A program made the position numbers and the translations under genes. A stretch of 64,000 bases of DNA from NCBI GenBank assembly GCA_900470445.1, contig UCAU01000006.1:1-64000 (forward strand), read 5' to 3'. Position 1 is the stretch's first letter. Every line of letters starts with the position of its first letter. Below, one piece after another: positions 54,315 to 62,387 of the stretch. The stretch comes from Hyphomicrobiales bacterium (lineage in GTDB: Bacteria > Pseudomonadota > Alphaproteobacteria > Rhizobiales > Devosiaceae). The notes below the pieces were generated by a model that saw only the letters and a list, made by a program, of their open reading frames with translations, did not search any database and was not told the DNA's origin.

Positions 54315-55481
54315 TTGATTATTACCAATAGGATAGCCGTGCCTCTCGCGCTGGCCGCCGTCACAACCTGCCTCTCCTCCATCGCCCTACTCGCCGCGGA
54401 GCCTCCCGCGGCCATCGCAACTGCGGTGGATGCAGCGTTCCGGCCGCTGCTTGAGCAGCACGGCGTTCCCGGCATTGCCGTCGGCGTGAGTGTCGATGGC
54501 CAGCAATATTTCTTCAATTACGGCGTGGCGGCCAAGGATACCGGGGCGCCGGTGACGGAGAACACGCTGTTCGAGCTTGGTTCGGTCAGCAAGACTTTTA
54601 CGGCAACGCTGGGCGCCTATGCCGATGCCCTTGACCGGATCGCGCTGGACGATCACCCGTCCAAATACCTGACCGAGCTTGACGGCGCGGCGATCGACAA
54701 GGCGAGCCTGCTGCATCTGGTGACCTACACTGCCGGCGGGCTGCCGCTGCAGTTCCCCGATGGGGCCGGCGGGATGGAAAGCTATTTCCAGCAATGGACG
54801 GCTGACGCCGCGCCGGGCGAGCAGCGGCGCTATTCCAATCCCAGTATCGGGCTGTTCGGCCATCTCACCGCGCTGGCGCTGAACGACGACTTTGCCCATT
54901 TGATGGAAACCGAGATGTTTCCGCGACTGGGCCTGGAGGATACCTACATCGAGGTGCCCGAGGCAGCGATGGCGCGCTACGCCTGGGGCTATAACAAGGA
55001 CGGCAAGCCCACACGCGTCAATCCGGGCTGGCTGGGGGCGGAGGCTTATGGAGTGAAATCTTCGACAGCCGATATGATGCGCTTCGTCGAGGCCAATATT
55101 GCGCCCGACACCTTGGCGCCGCTGGTGCAGCGCGCCGTCGAAGGCACGCATATTGGTTATTTCCGGGTCGGGGAGATGGTGCAGGGGTTAGGCTGGGAGC
55201 AGTATCCATTCCCGGTGTCGCTCGAGCGCCTGTTGGCGGGGAACTCGTCCGACATGGCCATGAAGCCCAATCCGGCCGAGGCCCTTGTTCCGCCGGCCGC
55301 TCCCGAGGGGCCGGCGCTGTTCAACAAGACCGGCTCCACCAACGGTTTCGGCGCCTATGTGGCGTTCGTGCCCGACAGGAAGATCGGCGTGGTCATGCTC
55401 GCCAACAAGAACTTCCCCATTCCGGCGCGGATTACCGCGACCCATGCCGTGCTTGAGCAATTGGCTGAGGCGGTGGACTAG
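54315..55481 (+). CDS. ampC: Class C beta-lactamase (AmpC type)
   Basis: This 388-aa periplasmic serine beta-lactamase starts with TTG at 54315, after a GGGAGAAAG site at the right distance, giving a signal peptide ending at LLAAEP. The earlier TTG at 54273 lacks this. The active-site motifs are complete: SVSK (Ser-x-x-Lys, catalytic Ser), YSN in RRYSNPSIG, and KTGS in FNKTGSTNGFGAYVAFVPDRK. Mature length is close to that of AmpC enzymes. No ampR gene is adjacent, so expression is probably constitutive. Relatives can be beta-lactamases or penicillin-binding esterases; the complete motif set favours the former. Confidence 0.9.
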   Translation: MIITNRIAVPLALAAVTTCLSSIALLAAEPPAAIATAVDAAFRPLLEQHGVPGIAVGVSVDGQQYFFNYGVAAKDTGAPVTENTLFELGSVSKTFTATLGAYADALDRIALDDHPSKYLTELDGAAIDKASLLHLVTYTAGGLPLQFPDGAGGMESYFQQWTADAAPGEQRRYSNPSIGLFGHLTALALNDDFAHLMETEMFPRLGLEDTYIEVPEAAMARYAWGYNKDGKPTRVNPGWLGAEAYGVKSSTADMMRFVEANIAPDTLAPLVQRAVEGTHIGYFRVGEMVQGLGWEQYPFPVSLERLLAGNSSDMAMKPNPAEALVPPAAPEGPALFNKTGSTNGFGAYVAFVPDRKIGVVMLANKNFPIPARITATHAVLEQLAEAVD

Positions 55482-55498
55482 GCGATTGGTGCGTTGGC

Positions 55499-56755
55499 CT
55501 AGCGCCAGCGCACCATCAGCTTCTCCAGGCCGTGGAAGTGATAGACATTGTTATATTGCGGCTGCTGCGCGATCCGCAGTTTCGGCAGCCGCCGGAACAG
55601 TTCGCTGAACGCGACCTGAAGTTCGATGCGGGCCAGTGGCGCGCCGATGCAGAAATGGATGCCGGCGCCGAAGCTGACATTGGCGCCATCGGTGCGGAAG
55701 GGATCGAAGCTCTTGGCATTGGCGAAGCGGGCAGGGTCCCGGTTGGCGGCGCCCAGCATCAGGCCGATCACGTCACCCTTGCGTAGCTGAATGCCCTCAT
55801 ATTCGAGATCGCTCAGTGCATAGCGCGTGAACATATGCAGCGGCGCGTCAAAGCGCAGGCACTCCTCCGCCGTCGCCGCAGCCTGCTCGTCGCTGGTGAA
55901 CAGTGTCGCCGGGTCAATGCCGCTTTCGAGGATGGATTTCACGCCGTTGCCGGTGGTGTGAACGGTGGCTTCATGTCCGGCATTGAGTAGCAGAATGGCG
56001 GTCGACATCACCTCCTCGTCGCTCAGTCGCTCGCCATTCTGCTCGGCGGTCAGCATATGGCTCAGCAGGTCTTCGCGCGGTTGCTTGCGGCGCTCGACAA
56101 TTGCCAGTTGCAGATAATCCATGAAGTCTTGCGCGGCGTCATTGGCGTCGAGCTCGGTGTCGTGGCTGACGCCGAACATATACATGGCCACCATGCGGTT
56201 GGACCAATTGAGCAGTTTCGGCGCCGCCTCGGCGGAGAGCCCCAGCATTTCGGCAATGATGATGGCGGGCATCGGCGCAGCAAAGGCCTTGATCAGATCG
56301 ATTTCATCCTGATCTTCAAAGCTGTCGATCAATTCATTGGCCAGTTTGATAATTCGTGGCCTTAGCTGTTCGACATGGCGTGAAACGAAGGCCCGGTTTA
56401 CCAGGGTGCGCAGGCGCGTATGACCGGGCGGCTCGAGGTTCAGCAGCGAGTATTTCTCGGTGAGATCGAACGCCTGCGTATGCGGCTTGGGATCTGGCAT
56501 CCCGAGCTCTTCGCGTGTCGCTACATGCAGGATTTCGCGGCCGAACCGTTTGTCGCGCAGCAATGCGCTGACCTGCTTGAAACCGGCAAAGCACCAATGG
56601 CCATATTCGTCCCAGAAGAAGGTTGAGTCGCTCGCATGCAGGCGATCATAGAAGGCATAGGGATTCTGATAAAACGCGGGATCGCGGGGATCGGCACTGC
56701 TTCGACGATGCTGGGGGACGTTTTCGACAGGCTTGAGCTGGACAATGGCGGCCAT
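55499..56755 (-). CDS. Cytochrome P450
   Basis: This 418-aa soluble bacterial P450 has the heme-binding motif FGAGIHFCIGAPLARIELQ (axial Cys), the ExxR at EECLRFDAPLHMFTRYAL, and the I-helix oxygen-binding motif LLNAGHEATVHTTGNG. ATG at 56755 (MAAIVQLKP) is taken as start; a TTG at 56785 is an alternative. Substrate unknown; the AGHEATV pattern is found in CYP107/CYP109-like groups. No ferredoxin gene adjoins. It is convergent with ampC and divergent from the YCII gene. Confidence 0.92.
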   Translation of the reverse strand: MAAIVQLKPVENVPQHRRSSADPRDPAFYQNPYAFYDRLHASDSTFFWDEYGHWCFAGFKQVSALLRDKRFGREILHVATREELGMPDPKPHTQAFDLTEKYSLLNLEPPGHTRLRTLVNRAFVSRHVEQLRPRIIKLANELIDSFEDQDEIDLIKAFAAPMPAIIIAEMLGLSAEAAPKLLNWSNRMVAMYMFGVSHDTELDANDAAQDFMDYLQLAIVERRKQPREDLLSHMLTAEQNGERLSDEEVMSTAILLLNAGHEATVHTTGNGVKSILESGIDPATLFTSDEQAAATAEECLRFDAPLHMFTRYALSDLEYEGIQLRKGDVIGLMLGAANRDPARFANAKSFDPFRTDGANVSFGAGIHFCIGAPLARIELQVAFSELFRRLPKLRIAQQPQYNNVYHFHGLEKLMVRWR

Positions 56756-56889
56756 GAATGCGGGTAACCGGGTAGGGGAAATCAATGCCTGATATAACGG
56801 ACTGACAATCGTGCGGTAACAAGCAGAAAAATAGTCGAGTTGACGATTTGTCGCTCGTCGGGGTGATGTTCAACCACGGGAGACCGATC

Positions 56890-57285
56890 ATGAAATTTCT
56901 CTGCCTTGTCTATTTTGCCCCCGATGCCTTTGCCGATCTCACCCCGGATGAGATGCGGCGCGTCGACGATGCCACTATCGAGCACGACCACAAGCTGCGG
57001 AGCGGGGGCCATCTGCTGATCGCCTCGCCGCTGGCCGAAGCTGGAGAAGCCAGTATCGACCGGCGGCAGCGCATGACGATGTCGGTGATGGACGGCCCCT
57101 ATGCCGAGGCCAAAGAGGTCATCGGCGGCTTCCTGCTGATCGAGGCCAAGGATATGGCCGAGGCCGTGTCCCTGTTCGATGACGATCCCATCGCCGCGCA
57201 TTCCCGGGTGGTCATCCGGCCGCTGATGGAGGCGCATCGTCACAGCGAAACAGGAGCAGGGCGCCCCAGCTTTCAGCCTGGGTAA
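56890..57285 (+). CDS. YCII domain protein (DGPF type)
   Basis: This 131-aa protein starts MKFLCLVYFAPDAFADLTPDEM at 56890 after GGGAGA. It contains MTMSVMDGPYAEAKEVIGGFLLIEAKDMAEA, the DGPF-type signature (MDGPYAE) of the YCII-related family. These small proteins form ferredoxin-like dimers; some are linked to ECF sigma factors and flavin chemistry. No ECF sigma gene is adjacent, though the divergent P450 may share a promoter region with it. Function is unknown. Confidence 0.88.
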   Translation: MKFLCLVYFAPDAFADLTPDEMRRVDDATIEHDHKLRSGGHLLIASPLAEAGEASIDRRQRMTMSVMDGPYAEAKEVIGGFLLIEAKDMAEAVSLFDDDPIAAHSRVVIRPLMEAHRHSETGAGRPSFQPG

Positions 57286-57297
57286 GCGGGCGCGCCC

Positions 57298-57323
57298 GGG
57301 CGGCGAGCAGGGGTTCGCCGCCC
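57298..57323 (+). terminator. Hairpin after the YCII gene
   Basis: GGGCGGCGA and TCGCCGCCC form a 9-bp GC stem with an eight-base loop 12 bp after the stop. There is no U-tract. Confidence 0.45.
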
Positions 57324-57364
57324 ACGCGGCCAAGACGACGCTAGACGCACGAAAGTTTGTGTAG

Positions 57365-57394
57365 CACTTTTAATGTGGATTGCTATATAAAGTG
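57365..57394. promoter_or_regulatory. Inverted repeat / promoter of the brnTA module
   Basis: CACTTT (57365-57370) and AAAGTG (57389-57394) form an inverted repeat overlapping a TATATA box, just before brnT. BrnA antitoxins repress their own operon by binding near such sites; the exact operator here is inferred. Confidence 0.5.
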
Positions 57395-57406
57395 ATACAG
57401 AAATCG

Positions 57407-57670
57407 ATGCGGATTGTTTGGGACGAGCCTAAGCGGCAGGCAAATATCATCAAGCACGGCTTAGATTTCGCGGACCTCACAATGGCTTTCTTTGAAAGAG
57501 CCGTGGTGCGACCTGCAAGATCCCCCCGCTTTATGGCATTTGGCCGCTTTGAGGACGGAACCGTAGCCGTGGTGTTTGCCGCATTGGGCACGGAGGCGAT
57601 CTCAGTGATTTCGATGCGAAGGGCCAACGCAGCAGAAAGGATGCTCCATGACGAAGCCAAAAGGATTTGA
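57407..57670 (+). CDS. brnT: BrnT family toxin
   Basis: BrnT is an mRNA-cleaving toxin with a RelE-like fold. The product is 87 aa from ATG 57407 (MRIVWDEPKRQANIIKHGLDFADL). Typical features are the WDEPKRQANIIKHGLDF N-terminus, the GRFEDGTVAVVFAALG beta segment, and the end VISMRRANAAERMLHDEA with Arg and His-type catalytic basic residues. It overlaps brnA by 23 bases, the usual toxin-first order of this module. The inverted repeat upstream fits autoregulation. Confidence 0.93.
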   Translation: MRIVWDEPKRQANIIKHGLDFADLTMAFFERAVVRPARSPRFMAFGRFEDGTVAVVFAALGTEAISVISMRRANAAERMLHDEAKRI

Positions 57671-57941
57671 AGAGGGGCAGGGCTATACCAAGGCTGATTG
57701 GGACGAGGTTTCGGATAATCCCGAATGGACCGAGCAAGATTTTGCCAAGGCCCGTCCATTTGCCGAGGTTTTTCCTGACCTTGCCGAGAGCATCCGCCGT
57801 GCTCGTGGCCGCCCAAAAGTCGATTCCCCCCGCCAGCAGATTTCGTTACGCCTTGATCCGGACGTCATCGAAAAGTTCAAAGCCACCGGAAAGGGTTGGC
57901 AATCGCGCATCAATGATGTCTTGAAGGCAGCCAAACTCTAG
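57648..57941 (+). CDS. brnA: BrnA family antitoxin
   Basis: BrnA is the 97-aa antitoxin, with a ribbon-helix-helix C-terminal part (RQQISLRLDPDVIEKFKATGKGWQSRINDVLKAAKL) that binds DNA, and an N-terminal region (DWDEVSDNPEWTEQDFAKARPF) that neutralises BrnT. The start overlaps the toxin end, so the two are translationally coupled. Residues about 35-55, with GRPK, link the halves. The call is secure. Confidence 0.93.
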   Translation: MTKPKGFEEGQGYTKADWDEVSDNPEWTEQDFAKARPFAEVFPDLAESIRRARGRPKVDSPRQQISLRLDPDVIEKFKATGKGWQSRINDVLKAAKL

Positions 57942-57963
57942 ACTCGTTTTTTCGGAGCCCTTC

Positions 57964-58194
57964 GTGAGCGACCTGACCCTGAGCCAAGCCATCGAGAACA
58001 TCTACACCTCGATCAAGAACAACAATGACGAGCTGGACGCCCATATCGCGGCGCTCAAGGCAGCCATGGCGGCTGAAGGCGCCAAGGAAGCCGTGTTCGA
58101 GCCCGCCAAGCTGGCGCAGTCCAACCGGCAAGGCCGCAAGATCATGCAGTCCTACTTCAAGAAGAAGGGCGTAGCGGTCAGTTTCTCGGCCTAG
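57964..58194 (+). CDS. Hypothetical 76-aa protein between two toxin-antitoxin modules
   Basis: GTG at 57964 follows GGAG at eight-base spacing. The 76-aa product (MSDLTLSQAIENIYTSIKNN...) is highly helical: N-terminal amphipathic helices with many Asn/Glu/Ala, then a basic C-terminus (NRQGRKIMQSYFKKKGVAVSFSA). It lies 22 bp after brnA in the same direction and could be cotranscribed. I recognise no family. It may be a third component, an antitoxin-like DNA-binding helper or an unrelated small gene. Confidence 0.7.
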   Translation: MSDLTLSQAIENIYTSIKNNNDELDAHIAALKAAMAAEGAKEAVFEPAKLAQSNRQGRKIMQSYFKKKGVAVSFSA

Positions 58195-58218
58195 CCCGGG
58201 ATATTGCCCCCGTCGATC

Positions 58219-58242
58219 GGTTGGTATACATGTATACCAACC
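58219..58242. promoter_or_regulatory. 24-bp perfect palindrome: relBE operator
   Basis: The core TTGGTATACATGTATACCAA is extended by GG and CC to 24 bases of perfect dyad symmetry. It lies 11 bp before the antitoxin start, so it overlaps the promoter or leader. Ribbon-helix-helix antitoxins repress their operon at such sites, with RelE as co-repressor. Confidence 0.8.
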
Positions 58243-58253
58243 CCGGAGATGCC

Positions 58254-58487
58254 ATGTCCAAGCAAACAGCCGTCCGGCTTCCCGACGAACTCTATGACCG
58301 GTTGCAGTCCCTGGCGAATCGCACGGGCCGCACGGCGACGTTCTATATTCGCGAAGCCGTGGAGGAGCATGTCCAGGATCTCGAGGACCTGTATCTGGCC
58401 GAGGACGTGCTGAAGCGCCGCGCGGCAGGCGACAACAAAACCACCAGCCTGGATGAACTGAGCAAGCGTCTTGGCCTGGACGATTGA
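58254..58487 (+). CDS. relB: RelB-like ribbon-helix-helix antitoxin
   Basis: This 77-aa antitoxin starts MSKQTAVRLPDELYDRLQSLA at 58254 after GGAG. The N-terminal ribbon-helix-helix (TAVRLPDELYDRLQSLANRTGRTATFYIREAVEEHV) binds DNA and the C-terminal tail (LKRRAAGDNKTTSLDELSKRLGLDD) covers the toxin. It is of the RelB/DUF6290 type. The perfect palindrome just upstream is its likely operator. The gene overlaps relE by 17 bases. Confidence 0.88.
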   Translation: MSKQTAVRLPDELYDRLQSLANRTGRTATFYIREAVEEHVQDLEDLYLAEDVLKRRAAGDNKTTSLDELSKRLGLDD

Positions 58488-58740
58488 GGTAGACGAACAT
58501 GCCGCCCGGCAATTCGCGCGCCTCGATCGGCAGGATGCCACGCGAATTCGCAACTATTTGCGGGATCGCGTGGCGACCCTCGATAATCCGCGGCAATTGG
58601 GCAAGGCATTGGCCGGCTCCAAGCTCGGAGAGCTTTGGCGCTATCGCGTCGGAGATTTCCGGATCATCTGCGATCTACAGGACGGACGCCTTGTCATCCT
58701 AGTGCTGGGTGTCGGTCATCGCAGCCAGGTTTATCGCTAG
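58471..58740 (+). CDS. relE: RelE/StbE-type toxin
   Basis: This is an 89-aa ribosome-dependent mRNA interferase of the RelE/ParE superfamily. The start used is TTG 58471 (MAWTIEVDEHAARQFARLDR), which fits family N-termini exactly and overlaps the antitoxin. The core has RIRNYLRDRVATL, LGELWRYRVGDFRIICDLQDG and the C-terminal VLGVGHRSQVYR, with basic and Tyr residues as in active toxins. It is followed by a GC hairpin and the clpP promoter. Confidence 0.9.
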   Translation: MAWTIEVDEHAARQFARLDRQDATRIRNYLRDRVATLDNPRQLGKALAGSKLGELWRYRVGDFRIICDLQDGRLVILVLGVGHRSQVYR

Positions 58741-58768
58741 CCGCCCATTCACCTTGCCGTCACAAGCT

Positions 58769-58793
58769 GGGCGCGCCCTATTGAAGCGCGCCC
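58769..58793 (+). terminator. Hairpin after relBE
   Basis: GGGCGCGC (58769-58776) and GCGCGCCC (58786-58793) form an 8-bp stem with a nine-base loop 28 bp after relE. It overlaps the presumed -35 region of clpP, so its role may be termination or it may be accidental GC symmetry. Confidence 0.5.
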
Positions 58794-58808
58794 CATTGCC
58801 GCCTATCT
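58781..58808 (+). promoter_or_regulatory. Heat-shock-type promoter of clpP (candidate)
   Basis: TTGAA at 58781-58785 (preceded by A, not C) stands 18 bases before CCTATCT (58802-58808). This fits the alphaproteobacterial sigma-32 pattern CTTG-N17/18-CYTATNT, as I recall it, with one mismatch. It is placed 169 bp before the clpP start. Confidence 0.5.
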
Positions 58809-58976
58809 CTGGCTTTACCGCACATTAAGGCGGCATCGTCTGCAATCGGCCAGTCGCGCTGATTCGAAATTTCGACATTTCCGCCAGGCCCTGGATGTCC
58901 TGGTCCGGCAGAAATGTTCCAACCGAAGATGGCTTGCCCGGTATCCACGCGACCCGGCGCAGCAAAGGGGCATCAC

Positions 58977-59603
58977 ATGCGAGATCCGCACGATATCTAC
59001 ATGAATACGCTCGTTCCCATGGTGGTCGAGCAGTCCAATCGAGGCGAGCGCGCCTTCGATATCTATTCGCGCCTCCTGCGCGAGCGCATCATTTTCGTGA
59101 CCGGCGTGGTCGAGGACAACATGGCGAGCCTGATCGTGGCCCAGCTTTTGTTCCTCGAATCAGAGAACCCGAAAAAGGAAATCGCGCTCTATATCAATTC
59201 GCCCGGCGGCGTGGTGACGGCTGGTCTGTCGATTTACGACACGATGCAGTTCATCCGTCCGGCCGTCGCCACGATGGTGATGGGGCAGGCCGCGTCCATG
59301 GGTTCGCTCCTGCTCGCAGCCGGTGAAGCCGGCATGCGCACCAGCCTGCCGAACTCGCGCATCATGGTCCACCAGCCTTCCGGCGGCTATCAGGGTCAGG
59401 TTACCGACATCATGATTCATGCCAAGGAAGTCGAGGGCTTGAAGCGTCGTCTTAATCAGATTTATGAGAAGCACACTGGCCGCACTTATGAAGAAGTCGA
59501 GAACGCTCTCGAGCGCGATCGCTTCCTCAGCCCCGAAGAAGCCAAGACCTTTGGCCTCATCGATAGCGTGTTTGAAAAGCGCGCCGTTCCGGAAGGCAGC
59601 TGA
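58977..59603 (+). CDS. clpP: ATP-dependent Clp protease proteolytic subunit
   Basis: ClpP is the tetradecameric serine peptidase of ClpXP and ClpAP. The 208-aa protein starts [21 protein letters not shown] at 58977 after AAAGGGG; an in-frame ATG at 58914 is not used. Catalytic segments: [35 protein letters not shown] (Ser), [14 protein letters not shown] (His) and the Asp region [23 protein letters not shown]. It is followed 174 bp later by clpX. Confidence 0.96.
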   Translation: MRDPHDIYMNTLVPMVVEQSNRGERAFDIYSRLLRERIIFVTGVVEDNMASLIVAQLLFLESENPKKEIALYINSPGGVVTAGLSIYDTMQFIRPAVATMVMGQAASMGSLLLAAGEAGMRTSLPNSRIMVHQPSGGYQGQVTDIMIHAKEVEGLKRRLNQIYEKHTGRTYEEVENALERDRFLSPEEAKTFGLIDSVFEKRAVPEGS

Positions 59604-59777
59604 GTTCCCGCTGTTAACAGCGTTTGGTGACACTGCGTTGACTGTGACGTGAGTGCAATTGCACACAGCCGGATCGGCCTTTAAGGTCGGTTCGGCTTAG
59701 ACTTTCTTTAGGCCTCGGGCGTTACCGTCGTTGGTACCGCTGAATTTTGGGGGTTTCGCGCCCCCGGGAGTAACTAG

Positions 59778-61055
59778 ATGTCCAAAGAGACAACGAACGG
59801 CGAATCCTCCAAGAACACGCTTTACTGCTCGTTCTGCGGGAAATCCCAGCATGAGGTTCGCAAGCTGATCGCCGGGCCGACCGTGTTTATCTGCGATGAA
59901 TGCGTGGAGCTCTGCATGGACATCATCCGCGAAGAGAACAAGACCTCCATGGTCAAGTCCTCCGATGGCGTGCCGACACCCGCAGAAATCTGCAAGGTGC
60001 TCGACGACTACGTCATCGGCCAGTATCGCGCCAAGCGCGTGCTCTCCGTGGCCGTCCACAATCACTACAAGCGCCTGCACCATTCCAGCAAGAACCAGGA
60101 TATCGAGCTTTCCAAGTCGAACATCCTGCTGATCGGGCCGACCGGTTCGGGCAAGACCCTGCTGGCCCAGACGCTGGCGCGCATCCTCGATGTACCCTTC
60201 ACCATGGCCGACGCGACCACGTTGACCGAGGCGGGCTATGTCGGCGAGGACGTCGAGAACATCATCCTCAAGCTGCTGCAGTCGGCTGACTACAATGTCG
60301 AAAAGGCGCAGCGCGGCATCGTCTATATCGACGAAGTCGACAAGATCAGCCGCAAGTCCGACAATCCGTCCATCACCCGTGACGTTTCGGGCGAAGGCGT
60401 GCAGCAGGCATTGCTGAAGATCATGGAAGGCACCGTGGCTTCGGTTCCGCCCCAGGGCGGCCGCAAGCATCCGCAGCAGGAGTTCCTGCAGGTGGACACG
60501 ACCAATATCCTGTTCATCTGCGGCGGCGCCTTTGCCGGGCTCGAGAAGATCATCTCGGCGCGTGGCGAAGGCTCAGGCATCGGCTTTGCGGCCACCGTCA
60601 AGGACCCCAACGACCGTCGCGTCGGCCAGGTTCTTGCTGATGTGGCTCCGGAAGATCTGGTGCGGTTCGGGCTGATCCCCGAATTCATCGGCCGTCTGCC
60701 GGTGCTGGCGACGCTCGAAGACCTCGACATCGCCGCCTTGATCGAAATCCTGACCGCGCCCAAGAACGCACTGGTCCGCCAGTATCAGCGCCTGTTCCAG
60801 ATGGAAGAGGTCGAACTGACCTTCCACGAGGATGCCCTCAAGGCTATCGCCGAGAAGGCAATCGAGCGCAAGACCGGCGCCCGCGGCCTGCGCTCGATCA
60901 TGGAAGCCATCCTGCTCGACACCATGTACGACTTGCCTTCGCTCGAAGGCGTGGAAGAAGTGGTGATTTCGGAGGATGTGGTGCGCGGCAAGGACGTCCG
61001 CCCGCTCTACATCTATTCCGAGCGCAAGAAGGACGAAGCGCCCGCGACGGCGTGA
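59778..61055 (+). CDS. clpX: ClpX ATP-dependent unfoldase
   Basis: ClpX unfolds substrates, including ssrA-tagged proteins, and feeds them to ClpP. The 425-aa protein has the N-terminal zinc-binding domain ([28 protein letters not shown]; four Cys), Walker [19 protein letters not shown], Walker [15 protein letters not shown], the IGF-type loop as [10 protein letters not shown], and sensor 2 in the C-terminal [14 protein letters not shown] strong terminator follows directly. Confidence 0.97.
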   Translation: MSKETTNGESSKNTLYCSFCGKSQHEVRKLIAGPTVFICDECVELCMDIIREENKTSMVKSSDGVPTPAEICKVLDDYVIGQYRAKRVLSVAVHNHYKRLHHSSKNQDIELSKSNILLIGPTGSGKTLLAQTLARILDVPFTMADATTLTEAGYVGEDVENIILKLLQSADYNVEKAQRGIVYIDEVDKISRKSDNPSITRDVSGEGVQQALLKIMEGTVASVPPQGGRKHPQQEFLQVDTTNILFICGGAFAGLEKIISARGEGSGIGFAATVKDPNDRRVGQVLADVAPEDLVRFGLIPEFIGRLPVLATLEDLDIAALIEILTAPKNALVRQYQRLFQMEEVELTFHEDALKAIAEKAIERKTGARGLRSIMEAILLDTMYDLPSLEGVEEVVISEDVVRGKDVRPLYIYSERKKDEAPATA

Positions 61056-61074
61056 GTTTTTCCAGTCTGAATTG

Positions 61075-61107
61075 AAAACGCCGGGCGCTGAGCCCGGCGT
61101 TTTTGTT
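61075..61107. terminator. Rho-independent terminator after clpX
   Basis: AAAACGCCGGGC and GCCCGGCGTTTT form a 12-bp stem around GCTGA, followed by TG-TTT on the plus strand. It is symmetric and also ends the convergent arginase transcript (TTTTC on the minus strand). Confidence 0.88.
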
Positions 61108-61113
61108 TGGGGC

Positions 61114-62094
61114 TTACCCCTCGATCTCGCCCTCGGTGACGAATGCTACCGGCCCCGGCTCCTCACCCATGATCTGCCGCCCGAACAGGCTCGCTACGAG
61201 GTCCACCAGCAGGGTTGCGCTCTTGCCGCCATGGTCGAGGAAGGGATTGAGTTCCACCACGTCCAGCGAGCCTACAGTGCCGCTATCGTGCAGCATCTCC
61301 ATGATCAGGTGCGCCTCGCGATAGCTGAGCCCGCCGGGGACCAGCGTGCCACCGCCTGGGGCGATGGATGGGTCCATGGCGTCGACATCAAGGCTGACGT
61401 GCAAATGCCCGCCAGCGGCCTTCACCTTGTCGAGGAAACCGCGCATCAGCGCGACCACGCCCATTTCGTCGATCCGCCGCATGTCGATGGTGTCGACACC
61501 CCGCGCCGTCAGTAGCCGGCGTTCCTCGCGATCGATGGAGCGGGCGCCGATCACCGCGACGTTTTTCGGATCGATCCGGCCCAGCCAAGGCCCGCGATAC
61601 TCCGCGTCGAATTCTTCCTCACCACAGAGCAGAGCCAGCGGCATGCCATGCAAATTGCCGCTGGGAGAGGTGACGGGCGTGTTGAAATCGGCATGCGCAT
61701 CGATCCACAACACAAAGACCGGCTTGCCGCTATCAGCGCAATGACGTGCCACGGCGGAGAGGGTACCCATGGCAATCGAGTGATCGCCGCCCAGGAACAC
61801 TGGAAAGTGACCGGCCCTCAGAATATCCAGCCCCTGGTCGCTGGAGCGCGCAGCCAGGTCGAGCACGTCAGCCCGCCGCTCGTCGGGCAGTCGCCAGCTG
61901 GCGGGGCTGGTGCCGGGCAGCGTGTGCGGACGGCGCAGATCGCCGAAATCAGCCACTTCATGGCCCAAATCCACAAGCGCCTCGATCAGTCCCGCCACCC
62001 GCAATGCCTCGGGGCCCATGCCGGCGCCGCGCACCGAAGCGCCCGCGGCCGTGGCAATACCCAGAAGATCGATGCGGCGAGGGCGTGCGGTCAT
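61114..62094 (-). CDS. rocF: Arginase
   Basis: This 326-aa ureohydrolase converts arginine to ornithine and urea. The ATG at 62094 (MTARPRRIDLLGIATAAGASVRGAGMGPEALR) is used, with AGGA ten bases upstream; 20 further codons to 62154 look non-family. The two-manganese site is complete: FLGGDHSIAMG (His), LWIDAHADFNTP (Asp/His/Asp) and VSLDVDAMDPSIAPG (Asp/Asp), and the C-terminus has DVVELNPFLDHGGKSA. It is monocistronic and sits inside the clpX-lon interval, which is unusual. Agmatinase is less likely given the GGTLVPGGLSYREAH segment. Confidence 0.93.
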   Translation of the reverse strand: MTARPRRIDLLGIATAAGASVRGAGMGPEALRVAGLIEALVDLGHEVADFGDLRRPHTLPGTSPASWRLPDERRADVLDLAARSSDQGLDILRAGHFPVFLGGDHSIAMGTLSAVARHCADSGKPVFVLWIDAHADFNTPVTSPSGNLHGMPLALLCGEEEFDAEYRGPWLGRIDPKNVAVIGARSIDREERRLLTARGVDTIDMRRIDEMGVVALMRGFLDKVKAAGGHLHVSLDVDAMDPSIAPGGGTLVPGGLSYREAHLIMEMLHDSGTVGSLDVVELNPFLDHGGKSATLLVDLVASLFGRQIMGEEPGPVAFVTEGEIEG

Positions 62095-62173
62095 GTGCGG
62101 GTCCTTGTGTGGATGGATCATGATGCCGATATGGGGAGCGGACAAGGTGGTCATGCCACCGCAACTTAAACAA

Positions 62174-62273
62174 CCACGATGTCATTCGGGCGCAGGCCGG
62201 AATCCAGGTCCGTAGCATCCAGCGCACACCCAGCGTGGGGATGTTTCCGGCCTGCGCCGGAGTGACACCGTGG
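62174..62273. repeat. Palindromic repeat pair (family C, copy 2)
   Basis: The ends CCACGATGTCAT and GTGACACCGTGG bound two inverted arms, each of the form GGGCGCAGGCCGGAATCC and TTTCCGGCCTGCGCCGGAG. It lies between arginase and lon in a 414-bp gap and resembles the element at 54120-54230. Confidence 0.8.
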
Positions 62274-62387
62274 GTGAAACCGTTCTTCCCACACCCACCT
62301 TGCAGCCAAGGCACACCGGTGTTTCCGGGCCAGCCGCATATCTCCTGTGCGTTCACAAGTTAACCGTGACATTTCTGCAAAGGTTGA

